Positions 12,971 to 27,800 of a stretch of DNA of 64,000 nucleotides are shown piece after piece. The number at the start of each line of letters is the position of its first letter. The stretch's first letter is position 1. The position numbers and the translations under genes were made by a program. The notes under the pieces are model-generated. The model was not told the DNA's origin, did no database searches, and saw nothing but the letters and a program-made list of their open reading frames with translations. The stretch is from Euryodendron excelsum (taxonomy: Eukaryota > Streptophyta > Magnoliopsida > Ericales > Pentaphylacaceae). The stretch is from contig CM065389.1 of NCBI GenBank assembly GCA_033060915.1, forward strand, positions 11,540,501-11,604,500, written 5' to 3'.

Positions 12971-14059
12971 AATATTACAGCTTTACATATATATATATGT
13001 ATGTCTATGCGGAAGACAGCTAGTTAGGACCTCAATATCAAAAAGTAAAAATAAAAAAATCAAGTAAGGACCTAATAACCCATTGTTGTGTTGTGTAGTG
13101 ATACATTACATTAGAATCTTAGATCCATGCACGCAAAGCCAATTTGATACATTAGAATCTTAAACCAACTGAATTTGACGCTTCTTTAAGATTTGTTTTC
13201 TTTTGTATTCCTACCATCAGTACATTCAAACACATTTGTTCGTCATGGATTAGATTTGATTATATAATGTGTAATTGACACAATAAATTTGCAATGTTTT
13301 ATACACTTTGGATGGTAAATGAAACACATCAATCCTGATTTAAATCTTGATATTGGTATAGTATGAACTTATGAAGTAAAGACATTAAACTAGTGATTTA
13401 ATTTAGACACTTTAGATCAACTGTAAAGAGGTTCAAATCTCATCGCTTATCAATAAGAAAGATAAATAAATTAAGAAAACAAAAAAATAGATGGCATATA
13501 CTCCTAACAAAAAGCACATACACATGCATGAGGAGCTATATTGCCAATTTAGCCCTTAGTAATACCTCATTAGTGCATGAGCCCCATGAAAACTTTTCTC
13601 TTGCTTTGCACTTCAAAAAACAAAAAACCACTATTAATGTATATTTTGAAGGCACATTTTTTTCACTATTTTACCCTATTGTAGCTTTCCCGAATAGGGT
13701 AAAATTTGACCCTTTGGCCTTGGTCTTGTTAAATGTTTAGTTTCTTTTCTTTTTTTTTTCAGAAAATAATTTAATAGTTAGGTAGCACTGAATACTTTGT
13801 AGTAATTTTTATCAAATAATGACACAGGTATGCAGCAACTTGAATTTGTGGAGGAAACACGCTATCAGATTTTGTCATGTGGTATTTTTTTTTAAAGTCT
13901 CTACTATGCTACAAATTCATATTGTTAATGTATTCACACGTCACCTGTCACCATTTAATAAAAATTACTATCGAGTACTCAGTACTACCTAACTACTAAA
14001 CTTTTTTCCTTTTTTCTCAAATATGTTAAGTCAATTCGAACACCTTGTGCATGTTTCTA

Positions 14060-14081
14060 TATATATATATATATATATATC
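14060..14081. repeat. (TA)n microsatellite
   Basis: A run of about eleven TA units in the spacer upstream of shikimate kinase. Confidence 0.8.
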
Positions 14082-15139
14082 TTGACTATTAGGGCTCAGC
14101 CCTAGACATATTAAGGTGGAGGCAGGTTGCGAGGGTGATTTTATCAAGTAGTGCTCATACTAACCTCATGATCACGTGTCTCCTGATAAAAAAATTAGGC
14201 ACCGTCTAACAGATTAAAAAAAAAAGCAATTCTCTACTATTTATTCCAACAAAACTGCTGACAATGCACTAGTATTTAGGATTTAGGAACGACCTAGTAA
14301 TTGTCAAAGAGATATATATTGTCTTTAGAGGAAGACTTGGTCTTGATTGTTGAGACTTGAGACTCAATAAGGTGCCTGTATTTCTTTTTGTGGAGAAAGT
14401 TTCAGTGGTTCATAAATCCATATCAGTGATTCAAAGGTAGTGCTTTTAGTAATACGCCAACTTAAATTGTTGTTGGGATGCGTGTCTCGATTGTAAATAA
14501 TAGACCGTACGATTCATGCATTAACAATCAAACTGGTAAAAAGATAAAAAGACCGACGACTAATACAACTTTTAGAAGGATACGATTATAATGTACATAA
14601 CAAAATATAATTTATGATAATTTTTAATTATAAAAATATTATCGTCACATTATTTTAATAAAAAAAATTTATAATTTTTTTAAAAATATGACATTTTCAT
14701 CGTATTAAATTACTTAGACGTGAAAACACGAACGAATTTACGTGATTATCATCCATATGAGATTTTCAAGATGAGAAAGTGAGGTCCAATCGTTCCAAGC
14801 AATAATAAAAATCGTGCTAGTGGTGGCTTTTAGATGGCATTAAATTTAACTTCTACCCTCAACTTTTAAATTAGTTGGTGGCTATGGGCAATTAAATTCT
14901 CTCTTCTTCCTCTTTCCTATGGCATCCAATGTTTTAAGACAAACTCTAAAAAAACACCCCCATACACATGTACATACATTCATATTATAGCTATATATAT
15001 ACAGCCAATGGCGACTGAGGCGAATAGGGCTGGCGGGGGTAGCCTGACCCTTCCGTATTTTCCTCGTATTCTCTTCTATCTTATTCCACACTAGAGTAGA
15101 ATGGTCATTCCTCGTTTCAACTTCAAATCTTCAAATAGT

Positions 15140-15201
15140 AGTAGCAAATGAGAAAACGAAAATAAAAGGTAGTAGCAAATGAGAAAACGAAAATAAAAGG
15201 T
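15140..15201. repeat. Two-copy 31-bp tandem duplication
   Basis: The unit starting AGTAGCAAATGAGAAAACG is repeated exactly at 15140-15170 and 15171-15201. Identity of the copies points to a recent slippage or duplication event. Confidence 0.9.
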
Positions 15202-15825
15202 GGGAACGGACAGCCCACTCCCCCTAACCAAACATGGCCCAAGAATTAACTCACTCATCTCACCTTAGAAATCAAAAGCACAGAGTAAGAGAACGAGTTC
15301 AGCAACTGTTAGTTCTCAGAGATGAGATTACTGGCAACAACTTCTTCACCAAAAACATACTAACAGATCCATAGACATTAGGGAATGTAACTTAACAATC
15401 TTTTTGGTGAAAAGGCAAATTACAATTCCAGTCAATTCCATCACAACTCATGAATGACCAAAAGCAGCACTTCCACTAACGAAGCACGGCAACTGTAGAA
15501 ATGGGAGCAATTATTTCGTAAATCTAAAAACTGGGAACATACCCCAAAATTTTTCTCTTTCTCTTGCCATTGGATTCACATTTTGTAATCACAAGCTTGT
15601 AACCGTTACATGAATGTAATAATTCCTAGTGCATCTAAGACCCTCAACTCAATCTTCTGTAAACAATCATTTTACAACTACTTGAAATTGACTGAAAGTA
15701 ATGACCAGTCCTCTATCCCAGGAACTTCAAAAGAAGAAAAAAAAAAAGCCTGGGCTGATTATAGTGGCTTCACTGGAGAAATATTCAAATTTCACCTACA
15801 TCAAATAGGTTGGCTAGAACTGAAC

Positions 15826-18800
15826 TCACCGAAGCATCTGTTGGAGCTGAATGACTTGTCGTTGCTGATCTGGTGGCAGTGAACTTAACTGTTCTGGTGT
15901 GAGACTCAGCACTTGCTGCAGTAAGGTGGACTCCACCTCAGGAGGAAGCTGCAACTGTAGGAAGAGGAAAAAACAGCTTAAGGTCCATGACTTTGATCTA
16001 CTTCGCTGATAATCAGAAAATAATAATGTCAGATCTTAACCACATGGAGAGCTCAGTGGTAATTAAGAATGACCAATTTTAAATGTCCAGAATCATATCT
16101 ATGATAAAGTTATACAGATGAGCACAGTATGAACTGAATCTTGACATTCTTCGCAAAATGTAGGAGCCCTTGTGTGATGCACATCCACACTTTTTGATGA
16201 TGCACTCAAAGTACGAGTTATGGGACATAGTTGAAACTAAAAACTACCAGTTGAGGAGCGATTTAGCCCAGTGGTAACCCACCCATGCCATGAGGTCATG
16301 GGTTCGGTCCCCCACCCCCCCAAAAAAAAACAACAGGCTTTGGCCCTCCAATGTACCAAAAAAGAAAACCAGTCTGCAATGTTTCTGAAGTTCGAATTGC
16401 AAGGGGAGCCAAACCCAACAAAATAATGCAGCAAGTGCCCAAAACAAGGGCATAAAGCAGCCAATAATATGCTGAAAATAATTCCACTAGATAAACAATC
16501 TCAACAACCAAGTAGAAGGCAAACAGCTTGATGAACAAAAGTTGAATCTAGTTTGAAATAAATACCCTACCTATTTTCTGTAACTAAATTAATACACAAC
16601 TTCTTGAAACACCTTATAAGCTAATAGCTAATAATTTGAGCTTTATTCAAATTGTATCGCTACAGTTTGGGACAATTTTTTAAGCTTACATGTGCATAAA
16701 ATGAGAATAACCTAATTAATATCTTTGACTAAAACAAGAATGCTCAGCAACACTGACAAAATATTAGAGACTGAAAGCATTCTTAGGGTGTTTGGATGCG
16801 GCTTTTTCTAAACTATGTTTGGCTCCCTGCTTAAAAAAGCCACTTTTAGAACTAGCTTAAAGCTTTAAAAAGCCATTTAGGGGATGTTTGGCACACTAGC
16901 TTATAAGCTATAAGCTACTTTCAAAAAGCCACCTTTGAAAATAACTTTTCTAGAAATATGTGATTAGACATAAGCAGTCTTTTTAAGCTACTCACCCAAA
17001 CACAATTCAAAAAAGCCATAAGCATAAACTATAAGCTAGTAAATAAGCTACGTCCAAACACCCACTTAAAAAAATAGCATTTTAAAGCTTAAGCTTTGAC
17101 TTTTTTAAGCTGCAATCCAAACACCCCCTTAAGAAGATTTCCCAAAAACCATCTGAACTAAACCACTAAACCAGCTCAACAGACTTTAGCTCTAAAAGTA
17201 ACGTCCTTTTCCTGCTTTATTTGTGCCCTGCATGTCAATAACCTCCAAAATTTCTTGGCTACAATTGCACTTGAATTTTCATATCAACTCCTCATGCTTA
17301 ATATCCAGGCCAACGCAGGTCTAAACCTAGGTAATTAACAAACAGAAAAATTAGTACAATCTCTGTCATTAAACCCCTACTTCAAATCCAACCTTTGCCG
17401 CTTGGATCAGTAACTTATATTCCACAAGTATCATAAAACTACACTATGGATATTGAAGGGCATAAGAGATTCAAAACAGTTTCAGAAGATAAGCTCAAGT
17501 TCATGTATAGAGTTGTATCATACAACTGCTTCTCCAAGACCTTTAGTGCTGCAAACTTTTAAGAAGTGGGCATGTTAAATTAATCATTCTGAAGCTGTCC
17601 CAAGAACTAGTTCTCCAACAGCTTTACTGCCAAGAACTGGTATGAAGTCGTCATGTTAGCTGGTCACCATAAAGCTTTGTTCCAAATTCACTTCTTGTTG
17701 GAGCAGACAATTTGGATGTTGTTCATGCAATTTCAAGGTATCAGAGTTGTCAATGTTGCAAACTCTTTACATAGGCCAATTATACAGGTTGCAAGAAATT
17801 TGTATACAAATACAAACATGACAGAGCTTAAGAGAGCAAAAAATGAACACATATTATTACATAAAGCATTCCCCGAGTAACAAATTATTTGAACATGTAA
17901 AAAGCAAGGTGATCTGAATTCATATTTTCACACGAAATTAAGTGAAACAATAAGGAAAATTCCTCTATAGCATAAGAATGAAAAAGAATTTAGAGAATAG
18001 AAAAATCCCTAACTACTTTCTCTTGTGCTTTTACCCAATACCATTTCCTATGTGAGGCTTTTTAGGGAACTAAAATTTAGATTACAGTGTTTTGATGCCT
18101 TATAAAGAAAAAGAAAACATTTTCACTTTTTGGATGCAGTAATCATCCAAGTAATGTTTTCTTCCTTCCCTTCATTGTATGTCCTTATTTCTAAGGCAAT
18201 GCTTATATGTTGCTGCATTTTCAGTTGCATAAGGCTGAGAAAATGATTGACTGAATTGCTACAAGGTGATAGCAGAAAGTTCTATTACCTTTCAAACCAC
18301 CATATGGTGTATGGTTCCTATGGCATCTATCCGGTAACTTCTCCATTATTCATCCACCATCTAAGTTATCTATGAGGACAAATTCAGTATCTTATTTCAG
18401 GAAAAGGATCTCTACCAAACAGATGAAAAGTTCATGTTCCTATCATTTTTCCTAATATTCCATCTAATCAGTGTTCTTGTTGAATGGGGATAACCCACAT
18501 GGCACTGTCAGTATGCTGCCAGATGCAATAAAAACGAGGCAAGATTGTTAGGCCAATCCAAGGAGGAGAGGGAGATGAAGTAAAGAATAATCTTGATGAA
18601 CAAAAGAAGAAAATCAACCAAATATTAATATAGCTTGAGTTGGTTGATTGATCTCGAAGAATGGATTGGGAAAAGCATCACCATTTCATCAGGAACATGG
18701 CAGGCAGAAAAGCATACAAGAGTAATGTATAAATCTCCCCGGATGTCAGTCTTATAGTAAGCCACGTAATGAACCCATAAAGAGACAGATGGCCTATGTT

Positions 18801-21800
18801 AAGTGTCCAGTAGCAGTTGCAGGCAGTAAAAAGGTGGGAGACCATGGGAACACAAAACAAACTTCAAATGATCCCATAAAGGAAGACTCTTTGAAGAGAA
18901 CGGATGTATCATGAGAAAAATTGTACCAGTATCACCATTTCAGAAGCTTGTAGCCCCTGTCAAAAATTAACCTTATAATTTTCAAGAAGTTTTCTCTTAC
19001 ACTCCATTTGGAACCTGGATTTTCAGTGGGAAAAGGAAAAGGTGAAGGAAAATAGAACAAAATGAAAGAGTAATTTTGTTCTATTTTCCATCACATTTTC
19101 CTTCCTTTACTTTTCCAACCGAAAATCCAGGTTCCAAACGAAGCATTAATTTTTTCTCATTTATGAAATGTATTAATTGTCATTCCAATATGAGTGCCAA
19201 AAGGTCCTCTTACCTTTCTATTAGCATTCTAATAGCAGCGGAAATTATGGCTTGTGATGTAGTTCAGCAAACACCATTAAATATGAGGTATTTTATATTT
19301 TAATCCACTTTCAGGCTTCATTATAGGTAATTAACCATAGTCAAGTACAAAAGTCCCCTTTTTTAAGGTGCACCCGAAAGAAAGGATTGTAGCAACCTAG
19401 CCTTTGGCAGATGCTTGAGTTTAGATCTACATAACCGACTGGCCCAACGAAATTTAAATAGATTATATTCATGTCCAGTGGATTATGGTGAGCAATAAAA
19501 AAAATATCAACAAAATTACAGTCAGGATTAGTATTTTAGCAACATTTTATCATACCATAAATAATAAAACAAGGAATAGATGTGGGTAAGATTTCTGCTA
19601 TCCACCATGGTGAACTAATTTATCCAATATGTTAAAAGATTTGCTCTTTGCTGCCAATGAAAATTTTCAGTGTCACCACTTCCAAAGCCCATGACACCTT
19701 GCTGTTAAGAAATGACAAAGCTTAAAGGATTACCCATTGGCCATTTAGAGAGCACAATCAAGAAATGCATGAACAATGGGTGGTCGATAGATCACAATAG
19801 AAGGATGTAAACTATTAATGTCATAAATGAGAAACACATTACCGGAGGCTCTTTCTTCTCAGAGTTAGGAGCTTCTTCTTCTATGGGAATTTGGTTTCCA
19901 AACAAGGCAGCGCCAGAAACTTGGGATGAGCCAGGTACAGAGGTTGATACATTTACACCCATTGCTGGGGAGGTACTCCTTCCATCATCCAATTTCACCA
20001 GCTTTGAAGGGCGTCTCATTGGATCTGAAGCGTCATGAAACATGTTTGCTTTCTCAGATGATCCTGAAGGCAAGCTTGAATACGTGTCAGCTCTGTGGGC
20101 CCAAGTTGAAGCATTGGTAACTTGAGCTGGTCTATCTGCATCCTTGCTCATCATGTCAGGACTGCCCGATAATATTGAGGTGCCAGGCTGTTATTAGAAA
20201 AGGAAATAGATGCACAAGTTAAGTATAAGCACTGTTAGAAATTCTTATTTACCTTAACATTTGCTAATTTTTTTTTAATTTTCATTTGCCAATTTCAGGT
20301 AAACATCCAAGTTGCTGATGCAAGACTATTCTTCTAGGGAAAAATAAAGAGTTAAAATCAACACTCTATGCTGTTGCCCACGAAAGAAAACAGCATGCTT
20401 TGGACGCAAGACTATTCTTCAAGGAGAAGAAAAAGTGTTAAATCTATATTTTAAATCATAGGCCACTTAGGGATGCCTAGCATCTTTTCTGCCAGACATA
20501 TTCCTGTTTGACTGTGTCCGATTATGGATACTAATAGCACAAGTGAAGTTTGCACCTGAAAGTTCTGATCTGATAATCGTGGACGAGTCAAAAATGAAGA
20601 TTGAAGGGTTGCATTTGGAGCAACCAGCTGACTGTTATGCCCTAAATTAGCAGCTCCAGCCAGTCCCTGGTGTTGTAATAAAGGGGGTTGCATTTGCTGC
20701 TTCATATAAGATGAAGTTGCAGTTTGTGGTCTAGCAGACACACCGCCCAAAGGCAGTGGGCGTACGGATGGAAGTATTGAAATTCCAGAGTGGCCTGGCA
20801 ACATGCCTTGTTCCATAACTTGGTTCTGGACTAGCTGTGGCAGCTGCACTTGAGGCTGTGTAGGAACTTGCGGGACAGCAGAATACTGGTTGTGAGCCAT
20901 AGAATTTGGATGCAGAGAAGACGCTTGAGCTTCTTGTACTTTGGGCATCAACCCAAACTGCATTTTGTTCTGTGCGAGAGGGGGTAGCCCAGGAAGAGTT
21001 GGAACCACTGGCTGCTGACCCTGTTGGCTATCTTGTGATAGAGGCTGTGCAAGTGGACCTGAACTCTGCCGAATATTTGGCATCTGCAACTGCACAGGTT
21101 AAAGCAAAGTAAAATGCCTTTCTGTCAGACGATATCAAGCACTGGGGAGCAAATAACAACAGAACAATACATAAATTTGAGGCAACTAAACAAACCATTT
21201 GTGGGGTAACCATTCCTAGCATTATCTGTGCCTGCAATAAGAGTCAGATAAGAACATGTAAGATGTTGTAGATGAAAAGGTTGCAAGTAAATTATAATAA
21301 AGAAAAGAATACAAGTAGAAGTAAATAGGCTCCAGAAATTATGAATCCTAGATCTAGGAAAATCAGGAAACACGGAACTCCGAAAGCAAATCATATTCAA
21401 CATATCATCCACAATACATCTAGACAGGGACGAGGCTACACTTGGGCCAAGGAGGGCCATGGCCCCCCCTAATGTTTAGAATAGCTCACTATATTTAGAA
21501 CAAATTCAGGCTTAAAAAATTTTAAACAATAATTTGGCCCCCCTTAATATTTATAAAACTCATTAAATTTAGTACAAATCTGGGCCCAAAAAGTTTAACA
21601 ATAAAGTGGCCCCCTAATGTTAAAAAAAGCCTATCATATTTAGTATAGAATCAAGGCCCAAAAAATTAAATACAATAAAATGGCCCTTTTTATGTACAAT
21701 TTATATTGTGGTCCATTTTTGTTTGCTATGTAGCCTGAATTTGATTTGTTTGTGGTTCAAGGCCTATGTTTACCCAGGCCAAATTAATTTAGATCTAGGG

Positions 21801-24800
21801 CAAAATATGGTGAAAAACATAGCTCCCCCTTTTGTCTGGAATTCTAGACCAACGCTATTGGTGGTCTCCATTTCATCTTGGCCCCCCATAAAATAAAATC
21901 CTGGCTTCGTCCTTGCATCTAGATAATTACCTCAAAAAGAGAACAAATAGCCTTCCATACTTCCAAATGGAATATTGTAATGACTCTACCACACATGCAT
22001 AATAAAAGGGAGCAAGAGAGAGGAGACAGGAGTGTTAATCCTATTTGAGATCTATGCAAAGTGTAAGAATTTTTGCATTCAGAAGAATTAAGCATTTGAA
22101 TAACCACTAACTTATAGGATAGCAAAATTTTTGTTCAAAATTGGGTTAAAGAAGGCTGGGAATGGGTTCTACGTTCTGCTCAGTAAGGCTTCACCAGAAA
22201 TAAATTTGGATACAAGGACAGAAGCTTGGGAACTGCGTCGTTTTCTATATGCGATGTTGGATGGAAAATATCACTGCAAATGTCAGCTTGAAGCTAAAAA
22301 GAACAGTGGGATGACAGTAAACAAATTCTCATGAGAAGGTACAATCTCTCACACGGTTTGTCACCAGTGCTTGGCTTTTATTATGAGCACACACGCGATG
22401 GATATCTATAACGGGTGGAATAAGATAATGCTGGAGATATGAGTGAGTGTTTTTCTTGTATATCTCTTCCTGATTTTATTCTCGTTTCTCACACTTATCT
22501 TAATCTATTTGACATTTTTGCGCATGACAAATAAATGCATGCATGCGCAAGCATTTGGTTTCTACAGAAATGAAATTTGATGCATTAACCCATACAGGAC
22601 CATGTTCTCCCACCCTCATCAAGCAGCAGTTTCACTCCAATAGGCTCCATTTTGTGGCAAAATTTTGTTGTGTATTCTGATGAAATATATTCTGATGAAG
22701 ATCAAGTCATCACACACAGGGATGCTGTGGATGGGAAACTGTGTGTGGATGATTAATAAGGCACGGTTGCCAGGTGGAAAGTTCAATGTTAAGAACTCCA
22801 CGCATTCCCTCCATGTTTCTGAACAAGAGTTGTAAGTGTAAAATGTTTTAGAACAAGCCTTGTAGGAGACATCCATCTCATAAGCACGCACACATATGGA
22901 CAAACACATAAGCAAAAAACATAGAAATAAGGCGCTAATCCGGAGAATAAATGGCTGGCAAGAATCATGAAGTGTAATAATAAGTTGAATTGGCAAAAAA
23001 CCTCTTTGTTTAAATTAAAGAAGCATCAAAGGGCAGGTAACAACCTGGAAAAGAGCTTTTGGCAACTGCGGACTCGCAAGTAATAGCTGGCGGGCTTGTT
23101 CCTTGTTTTGTGTAACCACAACCTGTTATCAGTGATAAAAATAAAACCATACCATATATTTGAAGTAATTCATAAAGGACGACTGAACTTTAGTTAAATG
23201 CCTACCTTCAACTCAGACATAATCTCATTTAGCTGGTTCCTTGACATTTTTGCCAGATGGAGAGTTAAAGGATCACTATATAACACCTGCTGACCTTGCA
23301 AACCATTTTGATGCAACTCCCTACTAGCTTGAGCACCTCCAAGCACTCCTGCCATGACGGATGCAGCAGCCATAGCTACTTGGAGACCAATTGGCTGGTA
23401 CAAACCAGAATCCCCAACAATTGCTGGACCACCAAATTGCTTTGGAGGGTCTGTATTATATCCCAAGGGAAAAAGAAAAGAATTCCAAGTTATATGAATG
23501 CAAAAGAAAGAACTTGAGGTTGCTAAAATTGGAGAGAATCAAGGAAACTAACCAACATTTGCAACCATTCCAGGTCCACCACGACCCTGCAGAAAATGCA
23601 ACCATTCCTGTGTTAAAACTCCCAATAGAATACAAAACTTGACACCTCCTATTATTCAATAGCCTAAAGTCAGAACATTCAAAAGATTATTCAACATCAA
23701 AGATCACTGATCACAATGCCATGTGAAAGAGATTTCATAATGTCCATCTTCGCTCTTGCCAGGGCCAATTTACTTACAATCAACATAACTTGATTTCAGA
23801 GGCAACAAGATAGGTAGCTGATACTTATTTTCCCGTCAAGATTATTACCTCAAGAGTGTTACAACACTCGTAAACAAAAATGCAGCCTGTCCATATGTGA
23901 AGGAAAAATTATATTTAAAGTTTACACAAGTTCTAAATTTTAAATTTAGAATGTATCACAAGTTTAATTTTGCTTACTTGTTTCTTCAATATAAACCTGG
24001 TACTTTACAAGAAACAACAATTTACTATTGAGAAGTAATATTAGATAAAAAAAAATTAACTATCTTGTCTTTTTTCTAGACCCAGAGACAATTTAAGAGA
24101 GATCTCTGAAGTTTAGTTCAAGCTCCATCATTTTTTCCAACTCAAGACGCAAAGCTGTGGTCTAATTTAAACTGATTTAGTCTTCCAATGATTGACCTTT
24201 TCCTTTAGGCTTCAAACCTAAGATTTATGTAACACACAATCTCATAGATACGACTCTTTTTCTAAGTTCATGCTTGAGGCGGTTTCCGTTGTTTCCTCAG
24301 GATTGACTCCATGAGGCTTCCAATTATACTGTTAATGAAACATCAGTTCCATGATTTATTAGGAGCTATGGGTTGGTCAGTATGTAAAGGAAGGAATATT
24401 TGTTATTCGAACTGAGAATGGAACCTATCAAACTTAAGATATCATTCATCAAAGTTTTCATGAGTAGCTGTCCAGGCAAGTGCTTTAAATTTAGGAACTT
24501 TAGAGAATTGACCTCAAGAAACAGGGATGTTGAGGAGGACTTGAGCAAATTTGCATATACCCAGCCACATCTTGATCTAATAAAATTCAGCTATTTATCC
24601 TCTTATTTTTCGGATACAGGAGATTGGGCTCTTGAACTAATCGCAATTTCTTGTATCTTCTTTTTCTTGAACTGTTTTTGATAACACAGGTAATGCAATA
24701 CAAGGAAAATGAGAGATGGAAGGGTTGTTCCCACACCATATATCCTCCCAAAACTTAATATCATCAATCTCACATAAAAGCAAAGAAATCACCAATTAAG

Positions 24801-27800
24801 CAAATCATTTCCCATAGGTTCAATGTCATTAGCCAGTCCTCAAACCCAATTGTGTGAGCTGCTGCTGGTAGTTTGCTTCTAAGCATAGCACCTACAAACA
24901 ACTGGTTCCTTCTGGATCACTAACCAATTTAGACAATCTTTCCCCAAACCACATTAGCAACACCTAATCCACATGGATCTTACGTGAACACAACAGAACC
25001 ATCCATCAAGTGATCAATCCCCCAAACCTGACCACAAGAAGTCCATCTGAATCTCAATTCAGTAAGCTCCTCTAATCATGATTCTAATGACAGTCAAAAA
25101 ATTTACTGGCAGAATTTGCAGGATATACACAGGCACCCCCAGACCAAAATAAAATCTTTTCATCCAATATTCGCTATGTCCAAATCTAAATCCTAAGGGG
25201 CAAGGATTTGGACTACCTTGTGAGATTCAAAGACATTAAGGAGCCAATTACTCATGCCACACTCAGTAAAGAAGCAGAAATTCAAAATTCATCTGTCCTC
25301 ATCAGTTCTCAGAACAATGCGTTCATTCTAGAATTGACATGTTTCATATAATTAACTTATTAGTTGTGAAACAGATTGATTCATACTATTTGAACTATAG
25401 TGTGAAGCCTTCTAGTCTACCTCTTTCCCAACATTTGCATAAACTTTTCGTGAATCTTTATTTACTTGAGATGTCATTTTCCAACTTGATACATGCCTGT
25501 CACCATTCCCCAGCTCTGATCCCCATTATTTGAGGGTGCTAGGAGTGGTTGATTAAGGGAGAGACCTAGCCTTTGGCATTATGTGCAAGGCATCCCTCAA
25601 TCAAAAAATATGAATCATGATTACATAACACCATCAGTAAATCTCAATATATATATAAGAAAACATGATATATTAATTAGCATTAATGTATACAATAAAG
25701 ACTAATAGAAGATAAACATGAAAGCACAATAAGTGACCGTTATAGAATAAACATAAATATCCAAATGAGAATCATGTCTAATTCTCAACATTTCTCTTTG
25801 TTTCATCAAGCATAGGAAGTTGCCAATGCAATAAAGCACATAGTGAATTTGTAACAAAGACTTATTATTCCTTTTTCAGTTAGAGCTCAAAACTGATAAT
25901 TGTCTCAGTGCCTAATCTGCCTATATGGGAGCACAGTTGCTCTGTTAATGAGTGAATTTGCAGATTGAGAGCTTCAATACAAATCTTATGATTGCCAATA
26001 ATGCGGATCATGAAGTTCCCCTCTGTTGTGGACTTATTCAATTTTGACTTTGGATCAGCTTAAGCTAGACTGGTGAGAACCTGATTTCATTTAAGTCATT
26101 CACATGTTCAACTGCAACTATGCCAGCCCAGAATACACTAGAAGCTTTAGACACGAATTTTTTAGATCTAGGAAGAAGAGATACTCAAAATTCATGACCA
26201 AACTAAACATTCTGAGAGGTACTACCAGCTACACTACGATAAGCGATTTTCTATATTATTTAAAAAACAAATTCTAAAGCTTTTATTAAATGGACATTTA
26301 CGTATTCACATACCCATGGCCCTCATTAGAAGCTTTGGAGGTGCTCTCAACTCAAATCCCGGTGTTTCAAATTTGTCATTCTCACTCTCTACTAGTGGCA
26401 TTCACACACTCATTTTATATTTAAGTACTTATCATGATAATGCCTCTCAATTATTAGCCAAAAAGATGAGTGCACAAATGCTCACTACAAAAAACCAAAT
26501 GAGGATGATTCTTCCTAGATTCGCATAATATCATTTTTTTGATTTTCAGAATATAACAAGAAAAATAAATAATTTAGAAGATCAGCCCGAAAAAATTACA
26601 ATAGAGCCAACACTTCAACTTATGTTTAAGGCATAACCAATATAAGTACAGCCAGCCATCCAACAAAGTCAAACAAGACTCTCACATGCAGCAGCCACTT
26701 TTTATGCATCTTGTTGGTGATACACAGAAATATATTGGTATATGTCCCCAATTAATTGGTTCACTACATATAATATGCCATTCAATAGCTTCCTCTCTCA
26801 GGGAAGGGGCAGTGAACAGATCCAAAAGAATAAAGAAAACACTAAAAGCATTTTTTTAGGGCTCATATAGACAATTCCAAAATTATTATAAATACATTTT
26901 TTTTTTCTCGTCACTGACTAGAATGTGGTTGATAGGTTACACATGCTATGAGTTTGAACTCTCAATACTTCTTGTTTATTTTTGACATGTGAAATGGGTG
27001 CATTGGAGGGAAAAGGTTAAATGAACTCATTTTACGTAGGTAATGAAAGCCATGTTAAAGTCCACGGAATATTTTCTTCCACTAAGTGTGTTGCAATCGA
27101 TGGAATTAATTATTAGTCAAGCCAAAGAAGCATGTCAGCCCTCAGCTTGGAAGCAACTGAAGTCAAAGCTTCCTTTCTCATATCACCTCTCCTTCCAGCT
27201 AGGTCAGTAAATACATAGATGGCTGCTAAAGAGACAACCAAAGTTCAGCTGTGCCAGGATGTCTTGTTTGGGGAAATGAAGAGCAATAGTTTTGAGGACT
27301 TGCATGCAATCTCAATTATGCACAAACATTGTGCCAATATCATAATCATAGGATTTGGGGGCTGGATTGAGGAAAATTCAAGTTTGAAGGCTTTTCAGAT
27401 GTCATACATGGAAATAGCACAATAGACAAACATTGAGTTTCTCTTTCCAAAATGACCCTCATATAGAATCCAGGGATTGGATTGCACATCAATGCATAAA
27501 TATGGATGGACAATTAGCACCTGCTGGTTAGCAAACTACAATCTCTGCCAGCGAAAAGTGTATAGACTCTGGATCCACCCGCTGCAAATCCATATCATCC
27601 TTCAATGACTAATATTTCTACGATAGCCACACTAAATGTATGCAGATTAACAGCTGTGCTTCATTCAATTAAACAACCCTCCACCCCACCCCCCCTTTTC
27701 TCCCCGCCTCCTTTTCTCTCTTCTCTTCTCCCTCCTTTGGAAATACATGAAATCCTCAGTAAAATTCAGAGATATGCAGAGAAATTGAATCAAGCCTGCC

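Larger units (their letters stand above)
10412..15825. other. Spacer between shikimate kinase and CstF64
   Basis: Both flanking genes are on the minus strand, so this 5.4 kb holds the promoter and 5' UTR of shikimate kinase (left end) and the 3' UTR of CstF64 (right end, roughly 15240-15825). Between them are two inverted-repeat elements (11502-11923 and 12715-12970), GA and TA microsatellites, and a 31-bp tandem duplication. The open frames here are short, start at non-ATG codons or lie in low-complexity DNA, and none was accepted. Confidence 0.6.
15955..19842 (-). other. Last intron of CstF64 (3.9 kb)
   Basis: Separates the Gln/Pro-rich exon 9 from the C-terminal helical-bundle exon. It holds a tRNA-derived SINE-like sequence (about 16250-16345), a nested pair of TIR elements (16786-17126) and a 146-bp hairpin MITE (19000-19145). 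Elsewhere it is unremarkable AT-rich DNA with no accepted frame. Confidence 0.65.

Noticed and set aside
16250..16345. Possible tRNA gene (A-box- and B-box-like blocks)
   Set aside because: No acceptor stem or anticodon arm can be formed and an A-run follows; treated as a SINE head.
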